Positions 27,202-37,348 of a stretch of DNA of 64,000 nt are shown here, piece after piece (within the stretch, counting starts at the first letter, position 1; the number at the start of each line of letters is the position of its first letter). The notes under the pieces were generated by a model. That model was not told the origin of the DNA, made no database searches, and worked only from the letters and a program-made list of their open reading frames with translations. This stretch comes from Martelella mediterranea DSM 17316 (GTDB lineage: Bacteria; Pseudomonadota; Alphaproteobacteria; Rhizobiales; Rhizobiaceae), in contig NZ_CP020330.1 of assembly GCF_002043005.1 (NCBI RefSeq), positions 1,014,501 through 1,078,500 on the forward strand, read 5' to 3'. Position numbers and translations under genes: made by a program.

Positions 27202-29004
27202 TTAAGCCGGCTCGAAAAGCGCCGCGATTTCCATCTCCGGCACCAGCACCAGTCCCTTGTCGGTGATCCGGATTTCGGGGATCACGGAAAGCGGGATCAG
27301 GTTGAAGCCCATATAGGGGATCGAGCAACCGGCGTCTTCCCAGGCGAGCTTCAGCACGCGCAGGTCGTCGGCCACGTCGTGAACGCGCTTGTCGGACAGA
27401 AGTCCCGCGATCGGCAGTTCCACCATGGCGCGGACCTTGCCGTCGGCAACCACGCAGACGCCGCCCTGTTTTTCCTCGATCGCGCGTACCGCCGCCTGCA
27501 TGTCGGCCTCGTTGGTGCCCGCGACGATGATGTTGTGGCTGTCATGGCCGACCGAGGAGGCGACCGCGCCGCGCTTCAGCGAGAAATTCGACAACAGGCC
27601 ATGGGCGACATTGCCATCGGACTTGCCGTGACGCTCGACCACGGCGACGAAGCAGAGATCGTGGCGGTCGAAATGGCTCTGCCAGTCATTGGCCGGTTCC
27701 AGCTCGATGACCTCGTGAACCGCCATGATCCCCGGCAGTTCGGTGCGGATGCAGTGCGCCTTGACGCGCTCGACCGGCAGCTCGGGGATGAGCTTCACGT
27801 CTTTCGGCAGCTTGACGGTGTGATAGGCGGCATCGGGATAGCGCCAGCGTTCCGACAGCGCTTCATCGAGCGTCGCAGTCACCTTGCGGTCCTCGACCAT
27901 CAGTTCGCCGCCATACCAGGTGTTGATCGGCTGCAGTGTATCGTCGAGCAGCACCAGATCGGCCCGCCTGCCGCCGCCGAGCCCGCCGATCTCGTCGCCG
28001 AGGCCGAAGCGGGTGGCGCCGTGGAGCGAGCCCATGGCCCAGGCCTGTTCCGGTTTCATCCCGGCCTTCACCGCCTGGCGCGTCACCCAATCCAGTCCGA
28101 ACATCAAAAGATCGTCGGCATCGCGGTCGTCAGTGCACACCGCCACGCGCTTGTGGGAAGCGCCGAGTTCGGTAATCGCCTTGATCGCTTCCGGCAGCGA
28201 ATGCCATGGCGTGGTCGGCGGGCCGCCGCGCAGGAAGATCCAGACGCCGGCCTCCAGCAGGTCGTTGGCGATCTCGCGGTCGATCGCCTCATGGGTGTCG
28301 GTCACGCCGGCTGCGGCATAGGCGGCCACGAAATCGCGGCCATAGACATGGCCGGAGACCGGCCGGCCGCGTTTCAGCGCCTCGGCGATGATCGCATGCG
28401 AGCGCTCGTCGCTCATGGCAACAGGCACGAAATCCATCTTTTCGCCAAGCGCCAGCGCCTCCGGCCATTTGTCGAAGATCGCGGCGATCTTGTCCGGCGT
28501 CAGGTCGCCGCCGGCGGTTTCCATCGCGGCGGATGTCGCCGGCACGGTGGAGGGCACGGTCAGGTAGATCGAAAGCGGGGCCTGGCGGGCATCCTCCAGC
28601 ATCGCCTCGACGCCGGCGACATCCATGACATTGCCGATCTCGTGGCTGTCGCAGAAGATCGTGGTGGTGCCGTTCAAAAGCGCCGCCTCGGCATAGGCGC
28701 AGGCCGTCACCATGCTGCTCTCGATATGCAGATGCGGGTCGACGAGGCCGGGGGCGATGATGCCGCCGTTGACGTCATAGCTTGCGGCCAGGCGGCCCTG
28801 ATAGCTGCCGGCGGGCTTCACGGCGGCGATCCGTCCGCCGGAAAGCCAGATTTCCCGGTCGTCGAGGATCCGCTCGCTATAGGTCGACAGCACCCGCGCG
28901 CCGGCGATCACCAGATCGGGATCGGCGCGGCCGGAGGCGACATCGGCGAGCTTTCGGGTCATGTCGGAAAGGGGGGCAACGGAAAAGCGGGTCAGTGTGC
29001 TCAT
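27202..29004 (-). CDS. ade: Adenine deaminase
   Basis: Amidohydrolase of 600 residues that converts adenine to hypoxanthine and ammonia for purine salvage. The metal-binding motif is [15 protein letters not shown] near residue 93, and [13 protein letters not shown] and VSGHVYG follow. The C-terminal adenine-deaminase domain with [11 protein letters not shown] is complete. A tail-to-tail gap of 28 bases separates it from the ClbS-like gene. Confidence 0.94.
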   Translation of the reverse strand: MSTLTRFSVAPLSDMTRKLADVASGRADPDLVIAGARVLSTYSERILDDREIWLSGGRIAAVKPAGSYQGRLAASYDVNGGIIAPGLVDPHLHIESSMVTACAYAEAALLNGTTTIFCDSHEIGNVMDVAGVEAMLEDARQAPLSIYLTVPSTVPATSAAMETAGGDLTPDKIAAIFDKWPEALALGEKMDFVPVAMSDERSHAIIAEALKRGRPVSGHVYGRDFVAAYAAAGVTDTHEAIDREIANDLLEAGVWIFLRGGPPTTPWHSLPEAIKAITELGASHKRVAVCTDDRDADDLLMFGLDWVTRQAVKAGMKPEQAWAMGSLHGATRFGLGDEIGGLGGGRRADLVLLDDTLQPINTWYGGELMVEDRKVTATLDEALSERWRYPDAAYHTVKLPKDVKLIPELPVERVKAHCIRTELPGIMAVHEVIELEPANDWQSHFDRHDLCFVAVVERHGKSDGNVAHGLLSNFSLKRGAVASSVGHDSHNIIVAGTNEADMQAAVRAIEEKQGGVCVVADGKVRAMVELPIAGLLSDKRVHDVADDLRVLKLAWEDAGCSIPYMGFNLIPLSVIPEIRITDKGLVLVPEMEIAALFEPA

Positions 29005-29080
29005 GCTCGGCTCTCATGCTGTTTGAACCCGCGAGGCTATAGGCCTGTTGGCTGACGGTCCAGCCCCTTATCGCGCCGGT

Positions 29081-29692
29081 TTACGCGGCGCGGGCCTTGG
29101 CGATGGCTTCTTCCAGAAGCGCGCGGTCTAGAACGCCCGGATAGACCGTCCGTCCGATCACGAAGGACGGCGTGCCGTTGAACTGGAAGGCTTCGGCCTG
29201 GTGGTAGTTGCGGTCGAGAAGGGCCCCGATCGCATCCTGGTTTTTCGAGACGCTTTCGGCAATCGCATCGAAATCGAGCCCGGCATCGGTCAGGATTTCC
29301 TCGACCTTTTCATGGCTCAGCCTGGTATTGGCCCGCATCAGCGCGTCGAGCGCGGTCTCGTAGTCGCCAAGCGCCGCCGCGCCCTGTACCGCCTGGGCGG
29401 CATAGACCGAGACCGGCCCGAAGATCGGCCAGTCCTTCATCACCAGCTTGACATTGCCGTCCTTGGCCACGACGTCGCGGATCATCGGATAGTCGCGCTT
29501 GCAATAGGTGCACTGGAAATCGAAATACTCGACCACCGTCACATCGCCCTCGGGATTGCCGAGCACGGGGGCCGCCGGATCGGCGAAGACCTCTTCCGGG
29601 GATGGCTCATGGGCAAGGGCAGTCCGCAGAGGCAAGGCCGAAAGCCCGCCGGCAGCCAGCATTCCGGTCAAAATCGTGCGTCTGTCGATCAT
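29081..29692 (-). CDS. DsbA-family thiol:disulfide protein with Tat-type signal
   Basis: A periplasmic thioredoxin-fold protein of about 203 residues. The N-terminus has a twin-arginine-like signal (DRRTILTGMLAAGG) ending before HEPSPEE. The active site is C-T-Y-C in DFQCTYCKRDYP, and the cis-proline loop is NGTPSFVIG. Two ATGs six bases apart compete; GGAG is adjacent to the first (29698) and six bases from the second (29692), so the second is preferred. The 307 bases to the next gene show no clear element. Confidence 0.86.
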   Translation of the reverse strand: MIDRRTILTGMLAAGGLSALPLRTALAHEPSPEEVFADPAAPVLGNPEGDVTVVEYFDFQCTYCKRDYPMIRDVVAKDGNVKLVMKDWPIFGPVSVYAAQAVQGAAALGDYETALDALMRANTRLSHEKVEEILTDAGLDFDAIAESVSKNQDAIGALLDRNYHQAEAFQFNGTPSFVIGRTVYPGVLDRALLEEAIAKARAA

Positions 29693-29999
29693 GTTCATCT
29701 CCGCGTTGTCTTCCGGCAGTAGACCGCCCGAAATATGCCAAGGCAAGCGGCGATGCCGAAAATCGGCAAGCTGTCCGCTCACATTCGCGCGAGCGCGTCG
29801 GGGCGCGCGAGTTGATCCGGGCTGTCGGCGAAAAACAAGACGCGGCGATTGCCGGCTACGCTTTCATCGGGTTGCCGCCTCCGTGTCGGAATGTTCGACA
29901 GATCGATAAAAAGAATTAATCGCCGCATGTGAAATTGAAATTGGACAGGCTTTGCGAAATTCCGGTTTCCTGTTCCGTAAAATCAGTGGGAGCCTATTT

Positions 30000-30476
30000 G
30001 TGAGCGACAGGAAACTTTATCTCAAATTCATCGATGCCAATGTTCAGGGCATAATTTCCCTTTATTGGGACAATGCCCCCGAGACCTGCGCCGCCCTGTG
30101 GGGCGCGCTCGAAAAGCCGATCCAGTGGCCGGCGACCCACGCGATCTTCTCCGGGCCCGAAATCATGATGGGCCTGCCCGAGGAGGCACGCAATTTCGAC
30201 CCGACCAAATTGCCGCCGGAAAACCAGACCATCCTGCCCGAGCCGGGCGAATTGCTGTGGTTCTACCAGCCGAAGAACTTCTTCAAGATCGATCCCGACG
30301 AGTTCTGGGAGATCGGCATGTTCTACGGCGTCGGCGGGCGCACATTCGGCCCGACCGGGTGGATACCCTGCACCTATTTCGGCAAGATGACGGAAAATCT
30401 CGAGGCGGTCGCGGCCCAGTGCCGGCTGATCCGCACCGAGGGCGCTAAGAAAGTGGAGATCGGGCGCCTGGCCTGA
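30000..30476 (+). CDS. DUF3830 family protein
   Basis: A 158-residue protein of the DUF3830 family, thought to have a cyclophilin-like fold. It contains PETCAALWGALEKP, a stretch typical of that fold, and FYGVGGRTFGPTGW. The start is taken as GTG at 30000, seven bases after GTGGGAG; an ATG at 29952 has no ribosome site. It stands 30 bases before the binding protein of a polyamine-type ABC importer and is probably cotranscribed with it. I know of no established function for this family. Confidence 0.75.
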   Translation: MSDRKLYLKFIDANVQGIISLYWDNAPETCAALWGALEKPIQWPATHAIFSGPEIMMGLPEEARNFDPTKLPPENQTILPEPGELLWFYQPKNFFKIDPDEFWEIGMFYGVGGRTFGPTGWIPCTYFGKMTENLEAVAAQCRLIRTEGAKKVEIGRLA

Positions 30477-30506
30477 TCAACCGATAACCAAGAGGAAGGG
30501 AATAGC

Positions 30507-31532
30507 ATGAAACTTGTTACAGCAATGCTGGCCGGTGCTTCGGTCCTCACCGCCGTACCCGCCTTCGCCGCGGAAATCACCATCAATTCCTTCGGCGGCG
30601 CCTATGAGGAGGCGCACCGCAAATGCGTGATCGATCCGTTCACGGCCGAGACCGGCGCCGACGTCAAGATCGTCACCGCCTATTCGGCGGACGCCTTCGC
30701 CCAGCTTCGCGCCCAGAAGGACGCGCCGCAATATGACGTGATCCATTTCTCCGGCGGTCAGGAAATCGTCGGCGCCAAGGAAGGCCTGCTCGCGCCGATC
30801 GATGCGGCGAAGCTTTCCAACGCCGCCGATCTCTATCCCTTCGCCGGCGCGAAGATGGCGGAAGGCGAGGGCCCGGCCTACCAGATCGCCGCCATCGGCC
30901 TGCTCTACAACAGCGACGAGCTTTCCGAAGCGCCGTCAAATTGGGCCGATCTGATGGAGCCGGCGCTTGCCGAGGGCCTGGTGCTCACCGATATCTCCAA
31001 TACCTACGGCCTGTTCGGCTTCCTGATGCTGAACCAGGTTGCCGGCGGCGATCTCGACAACATCCAACCGGGGCTCGACGCGGTGAAGGCGATGCTTGAA
31101 AACGGCGCCTTCGTGGTTTCGAAATCGCCGGAAATCCAGCAGGCCTTTGCCCAGGGCGGCACTGTCGTGGCGCCCTATGCCTCCGACTACGCCTATACGC
31201 TGAGAAAAGCCGGCCTTCCGATCAAGTTCCAGCAGGGCGCCGAAGGCACGCCGGCAAGTTACATCACCGCCAATCTGGTGGCCGGTCGCGACAATCAGGA
31301 TCTGGCGCTGAAGTTCATCGATATCGAGCTTTCGCCGGAGGCCCAGGCATGCTTCGCCGAGGCGCTGCGCTATACGCCGACCAATTCCAAGACCGAATTG
31401 CCGGACGAAGTGGCCGCCGACGTCGCCTATGGCGAGGAAGGCGTGGCAAGCCTGCTGCGTTTCGATCCGGAAGTGATCGAGGCCAATCGCGCCGACTGGG
31501 TCATCGAATGGAACAAGGCAATCGCGCAATAA
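30507..31532 (+). CDS. ABC transporter substrate-binding protein, spermidine/putrescine (PotD) family
   Basis: Periplasmic binding protein of 341 residues with a signal peptide ending AVPAFAA (residues 1-22). The mature start EITINSFGGAYEEAHR is characteristic of the PotD/extracellular binding family 1-6 groups. The ribosome site is AAGAGGAAGG. The ligand need not be a polyamine; related proteins bind amino acids, opines or thiamine. The permease genes follow after a 370-base gap that is largely a repeat element. Confidence 0.9.
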   Translation: MKLVTAMLAGASVLTAVPAFAAEITINSFGGAYEEAHRKCVIDPFTAETGADVKIVTAYSADAFAQLRAQKDAPQYDVIHFSGGQEIVGAKEGLLAPIDAAKLSNAADLYPFAGAKMAEGEGPAYQIAAIGLLYNSDELSEAPSNWADLMEPALAEGLVLTDISNTYGLFGFLMLNQVAGGDLDNIQPGLDAVKAMLENGAFVVSKSPEIQQAFAQGGTVVAPYASDYAYTLRKAGLPIKFQQGAEGTPASYITANLVAGRDNQDLALKFIDIELSPEAQACFAEALRYTPTNSKTELPDEVAADVAYGEEGVASLLRFDPEVIEANRADWVIEWNKAIAQ

Positions 31533-31631
31533 GGCGGTGCGCCCGTCCCGCATCCCGGCTTGGCCGGGGTGCGGGGTGAATCATGAGCCGGGGTGGCGGA
31601 TCTGGGTTGGATCGCACACCTCTCAACAACT

Positions 31632-31841
31632 ACTCTCCCGCCTTAAGGGGGATATTGCATTTGGCCCGGCGGCTTGCTCCCAATACTCTCTCCCGCCAGC
31701 GGGAGAGATGCCCCGAAAGGGGCAGTGAGGGTGAAGCAGCATTTCAAACCGTGAGGGCCTCGGTGGGGAGAAACTCCCCCCTCACTGTCGCTGTCGCGAC
31801 ATCTCTCCCCTCCGGGGCGAGAAGATTGGCGGGCTATGCGG
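31632..31841 (+). repeat. MITE/RIME-like element, copy B, inside an ABC transporter operon
   Basis: About 210 bases share the core of copy A (CTTGCTCCCAATACTCTCTC through GAGAAGATT and CTATGCGG) with scattered changes; the outer arms are degenerate. The element forms strong hairpins in RNA. It lies between the binding-protein gene and the first permease gene and fills most of that 370-base gap. Confidence 0.8.
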
Positions 31842-31902
31842 TTGGGTGCGTTATGATAGACGCTTGCTTGGCACACGGCATCAACAAGAGGAAACCCAGC
31901 GG

Positions 31903-32727
31903 ATGAAGTCCGACCGTGCAGAAAACGCGCTTCTGGTGTCGCCCGGCCTGCTGCTGCTGGCGCTGGCGTTTTTCCTGCCGATCGCGCGCATGCTGATGCT
32001 GTCGGTCATGGGGCCGGAAGGGTTCACCTTTTCCCATTTTGCCGAATTCATCCGCGAGCCCTATTACCTCAATGTGCTGTGGCGCACGATCCGGCTGTCC
32101 TTCATCATCACGCTGATCTCGGCGCTGGTCGGCTTTCCGCTCGCCTATATCATGGCGCGCGCCGGGCCCCGGCTCAGGCTGTGGTTGATCATCGTCATCC
32201 TGCTGCCGCTGATGACCAGCGTGGTGATCCGCACCTTTGGCTGGATGGTGATCTTCGAACGCGGCGGTATCATTTCGTCGACGCTCTACGATCTCGGACT
32301 GGTGAAGCGCAATTTCACGCTGATGCGCACCGAAACCGCGATCGTGATCGGCATGGTGCAGGTGCTGTTGCCGTTCATGACGCTGTCGATACTCGGCGTC
32401 GTCAGCCGCATCGATGAAAAGCTGGAAGAGGCGGCTCGGACCATGGGTTGTTCGTTCCTGCAGGCGTTTCGGCATGTGGTGCTGCCGCTTGCCATGCCGG
32501 GCATCGCCGCCGGCTCGCTTCTGGCCTTCACGCTTTCGGCAAGTTCGTTCGTGACGCCGAGCCTGCTCGGCGGACCGCGTCTCCAGGTGCTGGCGGCCTC
32601 GATCTATTCCTCGGTCACGCAGACGCTCGACTGGCATTTCGCCGCCGCCCAGGCCGTGATCCTGTTCCTCGGCATCGCGCTCACCCTCATCCCCTATTTC
32701 AGGTTGACGGGAGGCCGTCATGGTTAA
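31903..32727 (+). CDS. ABC transporter permease (PotB type)
   Basis: A 274-residue inner-membrane permease with six predicted helices. The EAA loop is EEAARTMGCSFLQAFRHVVLP, the contact site for the ATPase. The ATG at 31903 is chosen from family length. It overlaps the next permease gene by eight bases. Confidence 0.88.
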   Translation: MKSDRAENALLVSPGLLLLALAFFLPIARMLMLSVMGPEGFTFSHFAEFIREPYYLNVLWRTIRLSFIITLISALVGFPLAYIMARAGPRLRLWLIIVILLPLMTSVVIRTFGWMVIFERGGIISSTLYDLGLVKRNFTLMRTETAIVIGMVQVLLPFMTLSILGVVSRIDEKLEEAARTMGCSFLQAFRHVVLPLAMPGIAAGSLLAFTLSASSFVTPSLLGGPRLQVLAASIYSSVTQTLDWHFAAAQAVILFLGIALTLIPYFRLTGGRHG

Positions 32728-33523
32728 GGCCGTTCCGCTGTGGCTGAAGATCGTGACGGTCGTGTTCATCGCGCTGATCGTGGTGGTCATGCTGGCGCCG
32801 CTGGTGGTGGTGATCGGCACCTCGTTTTCGGCCAACCAGTTCATCGCCTTTCCGCCCAAAGGGTTCTCGCTCGAATGGTATCACAAGGTGCTGTCGTCGA
32901 GCGCCTATCTCTCATCCGGCGCCCTGAGCCTCGGCATCGCGCTGCTGGTGACGCTCTCCTCCGTCACCATCGGCGGCGCGGCCGCGATCGCGATCCACCG
33001 CCGGCAATTGCCGCAATCGGAACTGCTCGGCGCGCTGTTCCTGTCGCCGCTGATCCTGCCGACGATCATCTACGCCATCGGCCTGTTGATGTTCTGGAGC
33101 GCCGCCTTCGGACCGGTCTCCTTCATCACGCTGTGGATCGGCCATACCGCGATCACGCTGCCCTATGTGGTGCGCACCACGCTTGCCGTCTTGAGCGAGT
33201 CCGACCCCTTCATCGAGGAGGCGGCCCGCACCATGGGGGCGGGGCGCATTCAGCGGCTCGTGTTCGTGGTGCTGCCGCAATGCCGGCCGGGGCTTGCCGC
33301 CGGCGCGTTCTTCGCCTTCAACATTTCGTTCGACGAGGCGGTGCTGTCGCTGTTCCTGCGCACCCCGGACATGACCACGCTGCCGGTGCAGATTTACGGC
33401 CAGCTCGAATTCAGTCCCGATCCTTCCGTCGCTGCGGTCTCCACGATCATGATCGCGCTCACCGTCATCCTCATTCTGGTTATCGACCGCGTGCTCGGTA
33501 TCCGGAAATTCGCCTCGGCCTAG
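32720..33523 (+). CDS. ABC transporter permease (PotC type)
   Basis: A 267-residue permease with six helices; its EAA loop is EEAARTMGAGRIQRLVFVVLP. It forms the membrane channel with the preceding gene product. It overlaps that gene by eight bases and ends 10 bases before the ATPase gene. Confidence 0.9.
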   Translation: MVKAVPLWLKIVTVVFIALIVVVMLAPLVVVIGTSFSANQFIAFPPKGFSLEWYHKVLSSSAYLSSGALSLGIALLVTLSSVTIGGAAAIAIHRRQLPQSELLGALFLSPLILPTIIYAIGLLMFWSAAFGPVSFITLWIGHTAITLPYVVRTTLAVLSESDPFIEEAARTMGAGRIQRLVFVVLPQCRPGLAAGAFFAFNISFDEAVLSLFLRTPDMTTLPVQIYGQLEFSPDPSVAAVSTIMIALTVILILVIDRVLGIRKFASA

Positions 33524-33533
33524 GAATATAATC

Positions 33534-34565
33534 ATGTCGGATATTCATCTCGATCGGATCAGGAAGTCCTACGGCAAGGTGGAGGTTCTCCACGGCATCG
33601 ACCTCGCGCTGTCTTCCGGCGAGTTCGTGAGCCTGCTCGGCGCATCCGGCTGCGGCAAGACCACGCTGTTGCGCACGGTTGCCGGCCTTGAGGCCGTCAC
33701 CGGCGGGCATGTTGTCATTGATGGCCAGGATGTGACGGGGCTGCCGCCGGAAAAGCGCGATATCGCGATGATGTTCCAGTCCTACGCGTTGTTGCCGCAT
33801 CTGAGCGTCTACGAGAATGTCCGCTTTCCGCTGCGCATGCGTCGCATCGGCGTGCGCGACGAGCAGGATGAGCGGGTCAAGGCCGCGCTGGAGACGGTGC
33901 AGCTCGGTCATCTTTCCGACCGCTTCCCGCGCCAGCTCTCCGGCGGCCAGCAGCAGCGAGTGGCGCTTGCCCGCGCGATCGTTTCCAACCCGAAAGTGCT
34001 GTTGCTCGACGAGCCGCTCTCCAACCTCGATGCCCGGCTGCGCGAGGACATGCAGGTGGAGCTGATCGAGATCCACCGCCGCCTCGGGCTGACCACGCTG
34101 TTCGTGACCCACGACCAGGAGGAGGCGCTGAGCCTCTCCGACCGGGTGGTGCTGTTGAATGCCGGCAAGGTCGAGCAGGAGGGCGCGCCTTCCGAGATCT
34201 ACGCCCGCCCGGCGACCGCGTTCGTCTCCGGCTTCATCGGCTCGGCCAATGTGTTGAAGGGAGAGCTTGAGGCGGGCGGCATCGCGGTGCTGGAGGACGG
34301 GCAACGCCTCGCGGTTTCCGCAGACGCGCCGGCCGGGCCGGTCTCGGTCGTATTGCGGCAGGAGGATTTGGCCGTCGCAGCTTCAGGCGAGGGGCTGAAG
34401 GCCACGGTGAAGACCCGCGTCTATCTCGGCGCGCGAAACCGCTATGTGCTGAGCCTTGCCGGCGAGACCATCCGGCTTCTCACCGACAACGAAACCGTGC
34501 TGCAGCCGGGCGACGAGGTCGTGCTTTCCATCGATCCCGAACGCATTCGCGTTCTCGCCCGCTGA
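33534..34565 (+). CDS. ABC transporter ATP-binding protein (PotA type)
   Basis: A 343-residue ATPase. Walker A is GASGCGKT (residues 36-43), the signature LSGGQQQR, Walker B VLLLDEPLSNLDA, the H-loop VTHDQEE, and a C-terminal TOBE domain follows residue 270. It drives the importer made of the two preceding permeases. Confidence 0.93.
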   Translation: MSDIHLDRIRKSYGKVEVLHGIDLALSSGEFVSLLGASGCGKTTLLRTVAGLEAVTGGHVVIDGQDVTGLPPEKRDIAMMFQSYALLPHLSVYENVRFPLRMRRIGVRDEQDERVKAALETVQLGHLSDRFPRQLSGGQQQRVALARAIVSNPKVLLLDEPLSNLDARLREDMQVELIEIHRRLGLTTLFVTHDQEEALSLSDRVVLLNAGKVEQEGAPSEIYARPATAFVSGFIGSANVLKGELEAGGIAVLEDGQRLAVSADAPAGPVSVVLRQEDLAVAASGEGLKATVKTRVYLGARNRYVLSLAGETIRLLTDNETVLQPGDEVVLSIDPERIRVLAR

Positions 34566-34605
34566 CCCACTTTTGATTGTGAGACCGCGTGGAGGCTGGT
34601 AGCGT

Positions 34606-35583
34606 ATGGCGATGCGCATCATCGACATGGCCACCTTCGTGGCGCTCGCCCGCAACCGGCATTTCGGCCGCACCGCCCGGGAACTGAACACCACCCAGCC
34701 GGCGATTTCCTCGCGCCTTGCCATTCTCGAGCGCGATTACGCTTGCCGGCTTGTGGAGCGCGGCGACCGCGAATTCCGGCTGACGCCGGCGGGCGAGGAA
34801 GCGCTGCGCGTGTTCCAGGAGGTGCTGGAAAAGCTCAACACGCTGAAATCCGATCTCAAGGAGGGCGGCAGCGATGCCGCCTATATCGTGCGCATCGGCG
34901 CGATCGATTCCGTGGTCGCCACCTGGATGCCGGATTTCATCGAGGCGCTGAGCCAGGCGATGCCGAACCTCAGGGTCGAACTGACGATCGAGGGGACGCG
35001 CGACCTCATCGCCGGCCTTGCCCATGGCGAGTTCGATCTGATCTTCGGGATCGAGCCCGCGATCGGCGACAGTTTCCGCTCCTTCATCATCTGCTATTAC
35101 GAGATGGTCTGGGCCGCGGCTCCCGCGGTGGTCGACCGCAATACCACCTACAGCGTCGACGAGTTGTCGCGGATGCCGATCATCACCTTCCCCAAGGGCA
35201 CGCCGCCCTATGCCTATGTCGCGCCCTATTTTCAGGACGAACGGGTACTGGCCTCCAAGCTGACGAGTTCCAACTCGCTGTTTGCGATGATCAATCTGTT
35301 GATTGGCGGCTTCGGCCTCGCGGCGATCCCCTCGGTCGCGATCGCGCGCGAGCTGGAGAACGGCCTGCTGTGCCGGGTGAGCGTGACCAAGCCGTTTCCG
35401 CCGATGCCGATCGTCGCCACCTACCAGACGACCGTCGGCCAGAACATCCTGCGCAGCGTCGCCGATCATGCCCGCAGCAGCGCCGCCGAATTCTGCCGCA
35501 AGGTGTCCTCGGAAAGCGCCTGGGTGCCGGGGGATGGCGGGTCCGCTACTGCCGAGCAGGATCGCGGCCGCATCAATCGATGA
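34606..35583 (+). CDS. LysR-family transcriptional regulator
   Basis: A 325-residue regulator with an N-terminal winged helix (MATFVALARNRHFGRTARELN, split here as residues about 6-26) and a C-terminal periplasmic-binding-like effector domain. It is 40 bases after the ABC ATPase gene in the same direction, so it may belong to the operon and control it, with the imported compound as inducer; this is inference. Its last 11 bases overlap the end of modC on the other strand. Confidence 0.87.
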   Translation: MAMRIIDMATFVALARNRHFGRTARELNTTQPAISSRLAILERDYACRLVERGDREFRLTPAGEEALRVFQEVLEKLNTLKSDLKEGGSDAAYIVRIGAIDSVVATWMPDFIEALSQAMPNLRVELTIEGTRDLIAGLAHGEFDLIFGIEPAIGDSFRSFIICYYEMVWAAAPAVVDRNTTYSVDELSRMPIITFPKGTPPYAYVAPYFQDERVLASKLTSSNSLFAMINLLIGGFGLAAIPSVAIARELENGLLCRVSVTKPFPPMPIVATYQTTVGQNILRSVADHARSSAAEFCRKVSSESAWVPGDGGSATAEQDRGRINR

Positions 35584-36649
35584 TCGCCACCGATTTGATC
35601 TGGGCATAGACGGCCATGCCGGGCTGCAGGCTGAGGAGATTGGCCGAGCGGGCGGTGACCCGCGCCATGATCAGCCTGCTGCCGATCTCCAGATGCACGA
35701 TCATGACGGAGGGATGGTCGCCGCGGGCGATCTCGCGGACGATCGCGGGCACGCGGTTGATGATCGAGACATTCAGATTTTCGGTGAGCGCGATCGAGAC
35801 GTCGCGGGCATGGATCATCAGGCGCACCGGCTCGCCGACCGCCCTGCCGGTATGGGCGATCCACAGCGCCCCGCCCTCGAACTTGGCAAGCGCGAGTTGC
35901 CAGCGCAGGTCGATATCGGCGATCCGCGCGTCGATCGCTATTCCGGCCCGGCGCTCATGCGCCATCGGCAGGTCGAGGCGTGCGAGCGTCTCGGCGGTGG
36001 GGCCGGCGGCGATAACGCGCCCGTCGCGCATCACCGCCAGATGATCGGCAAGCCGGGCCACCTCGTCGGGCGCGTGGGTGACGTAGAGCACCGGGATGGA
36101 CAGGCTCTGCCTCAGGTTCTGCAGATAGGGGAATATCTCCTGGCGCGCGTGGATGTCGAGCGCCGACATCGGTTCGTCCATCAACAGCAGTTTCGGCTGC
36201 GAAAGCAGCGCGCGGGCGATCGCGACCCGCTGCCGCTCGCCGCCGGAAAGCCGCGCCGGCATGCGCTCCAGAAGAGCGGAAAGACCGAGCAACGCGACCA
36301 GCTCATCGAACCGCGCCTTGCCATCGCGCTTCGCCCGCTTCTCGCCATAGCGAAGGTTGGCGCTGACGGTGAGATGGGGAAACAGGTTGGCCTGCTGGAA
36401 CACATAGCCGACCTCGCGGCGATGCGGCGGGCGGAAGTGACTGCCGTCCTGCCAGACCTCGCCATCGATCGAAAATTCGCCGTCGGGCAGGTGTTCCAGT
36501 CCCGCGAAACAGCGCAGCAGGCTGGTCTTGCCGCAGCCGGAGGGGCCGAACAGCGCGGTGACGCCGCTTTTCGGAAACCGGAAGGACGCATCGAGCAGAA
36601 ACGCGCCGAAACGGCCGGCGAAACGGGCGGAAAGTCTGTCACCGGTCAT
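35573..36649 (-). CDS. modC: Molybdate ABC transporter ATP-binding protein
   Basis: A 358-residue ATPase with Walker A GPSGCGKT, signature LSGGERQR, Walker [13 protein letters not shown], and a C-terminal molybdate-binding TOBE domain ([15 protein letters not shown]). It overlaps modB by four bases. It is the last gene of modABC and ends head-on with the LysR gene, overlapping by 11 bases. Confidence 0.94.
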   Translation of the reverse strand: MTGDRLSARFAGRFGAFLLDASFRFPKSGVTALFGPSGCGKTSLLRCFAGLEHLPDGEFSIDGEVWQDGSHFRPPHRREVGYVFQQANLFPHLTVSANLRYGEKRAKRDGKARFDELVALLGLSALLERMPARLSGGERQRVAIARALLSQPKLLLMDEPMSALDIHARQEIFPYLQNLRQSLSIPVLYVTHAPDEVARLADHLAVMRDGRVIAAGPTAETLARLDLPMAHERRAGIAIDARIADIDLRWQLALAKFEGGALWIAHTGRAVGEPVRLMIHARDVSIALTENLNVSIINRVPAIVREIARGDHPSVMIVHLEIGSRLIMARVTARSANLLSLQPGMAVYAQIKSVAIID

Positions 36650-37311
36650 GGAAAGCGCCTCCGCATGCGTCGCTCGATCAGCATTGTCGACAGGATGACG
36701 AGGAAGGAAAACGCCAGCATGCCGGCGGCGAGGATATGCGCCTTGCCCCATTGCAGGGTCTCGACATAGTCGTAGATCGCCACCGACAGAACCTTGGTCT
36801 TGCCGGGAATATTGCCGCCGATCATCAGCACCACGCCGAATTCGCCGACGGTATGTGCAAAGCCGAGGATCGCGCCGGTGATGAGGCCGGGGCGGGCAAG
36901 CGGCAGGGCGATCGAGAAGAAGCGGTCGACCGGGCCGGCCCGGAGCGTCGCGGCCGCCTCCAGCGGATCATTGCCGATCGCCTCGAAGGCGTTGCGCACC
37001 GGCTGCACGGCAAAGGGCAGGGAATAGATCACCGAGCCGACCACGAGACCCGCGAATGTAAAGGGCAGGGTGAAGCCGATTGTCTTGCCGATGGCAGCGC
37101 CGAGCGGGCTTTGGGGGCTCAACGCAATCAACAGATAGAAGCCGAGCACCGTCGGCGGCAGGACCAGGGGGAGGGCGACGATCGCACCGATCACTTCCTT
37201 CCACCATGTGTGCGACCGCGCCAGCCACCAGGCGAGCGGCACGCCCAATATCATCAAGAACACGGTCGTGACGCCGGCAAGTTTCAGCGTCAGGAATACG
37301 GCTTCCCACAT
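36646..37311 (-). CDS. modB: Molybdate ABC transporter permease
   Basis: A 221-residue permease with five predicted helices and the EAA-type loop [20 protein letters not shown]. The start at 37311 (MWEAVF) has a GGAG site nine bases upstream; an earlier ATG at 37332 does not. It lies 37 bases after modA. Confidence 0.93.
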   Translation of the reverse strand: MWEAVFLTLKLAGVTTVFLMILGVPLAWWLARSHTWWKEVIGAIVALPLVLPPTVLGFYLLIALSPQSPLGAAIGKTIGFTLPFTFAGLVVGSVIYSLPFAVQPVRNAFEAIGNDPLEAAATLRAGPVDRFFSIALPLARPGLITGAILGFAHTVGEFGVVLMIGGNIPGKTKVLSVAIYDYVETLQWGKAHILAAGMLAFSFLVILSTMLIERRMRRRFP

Positions 37312-37348
37312 TATGTCCGCTCCAGGGCCCATTCCCGAATGCCAGGAA

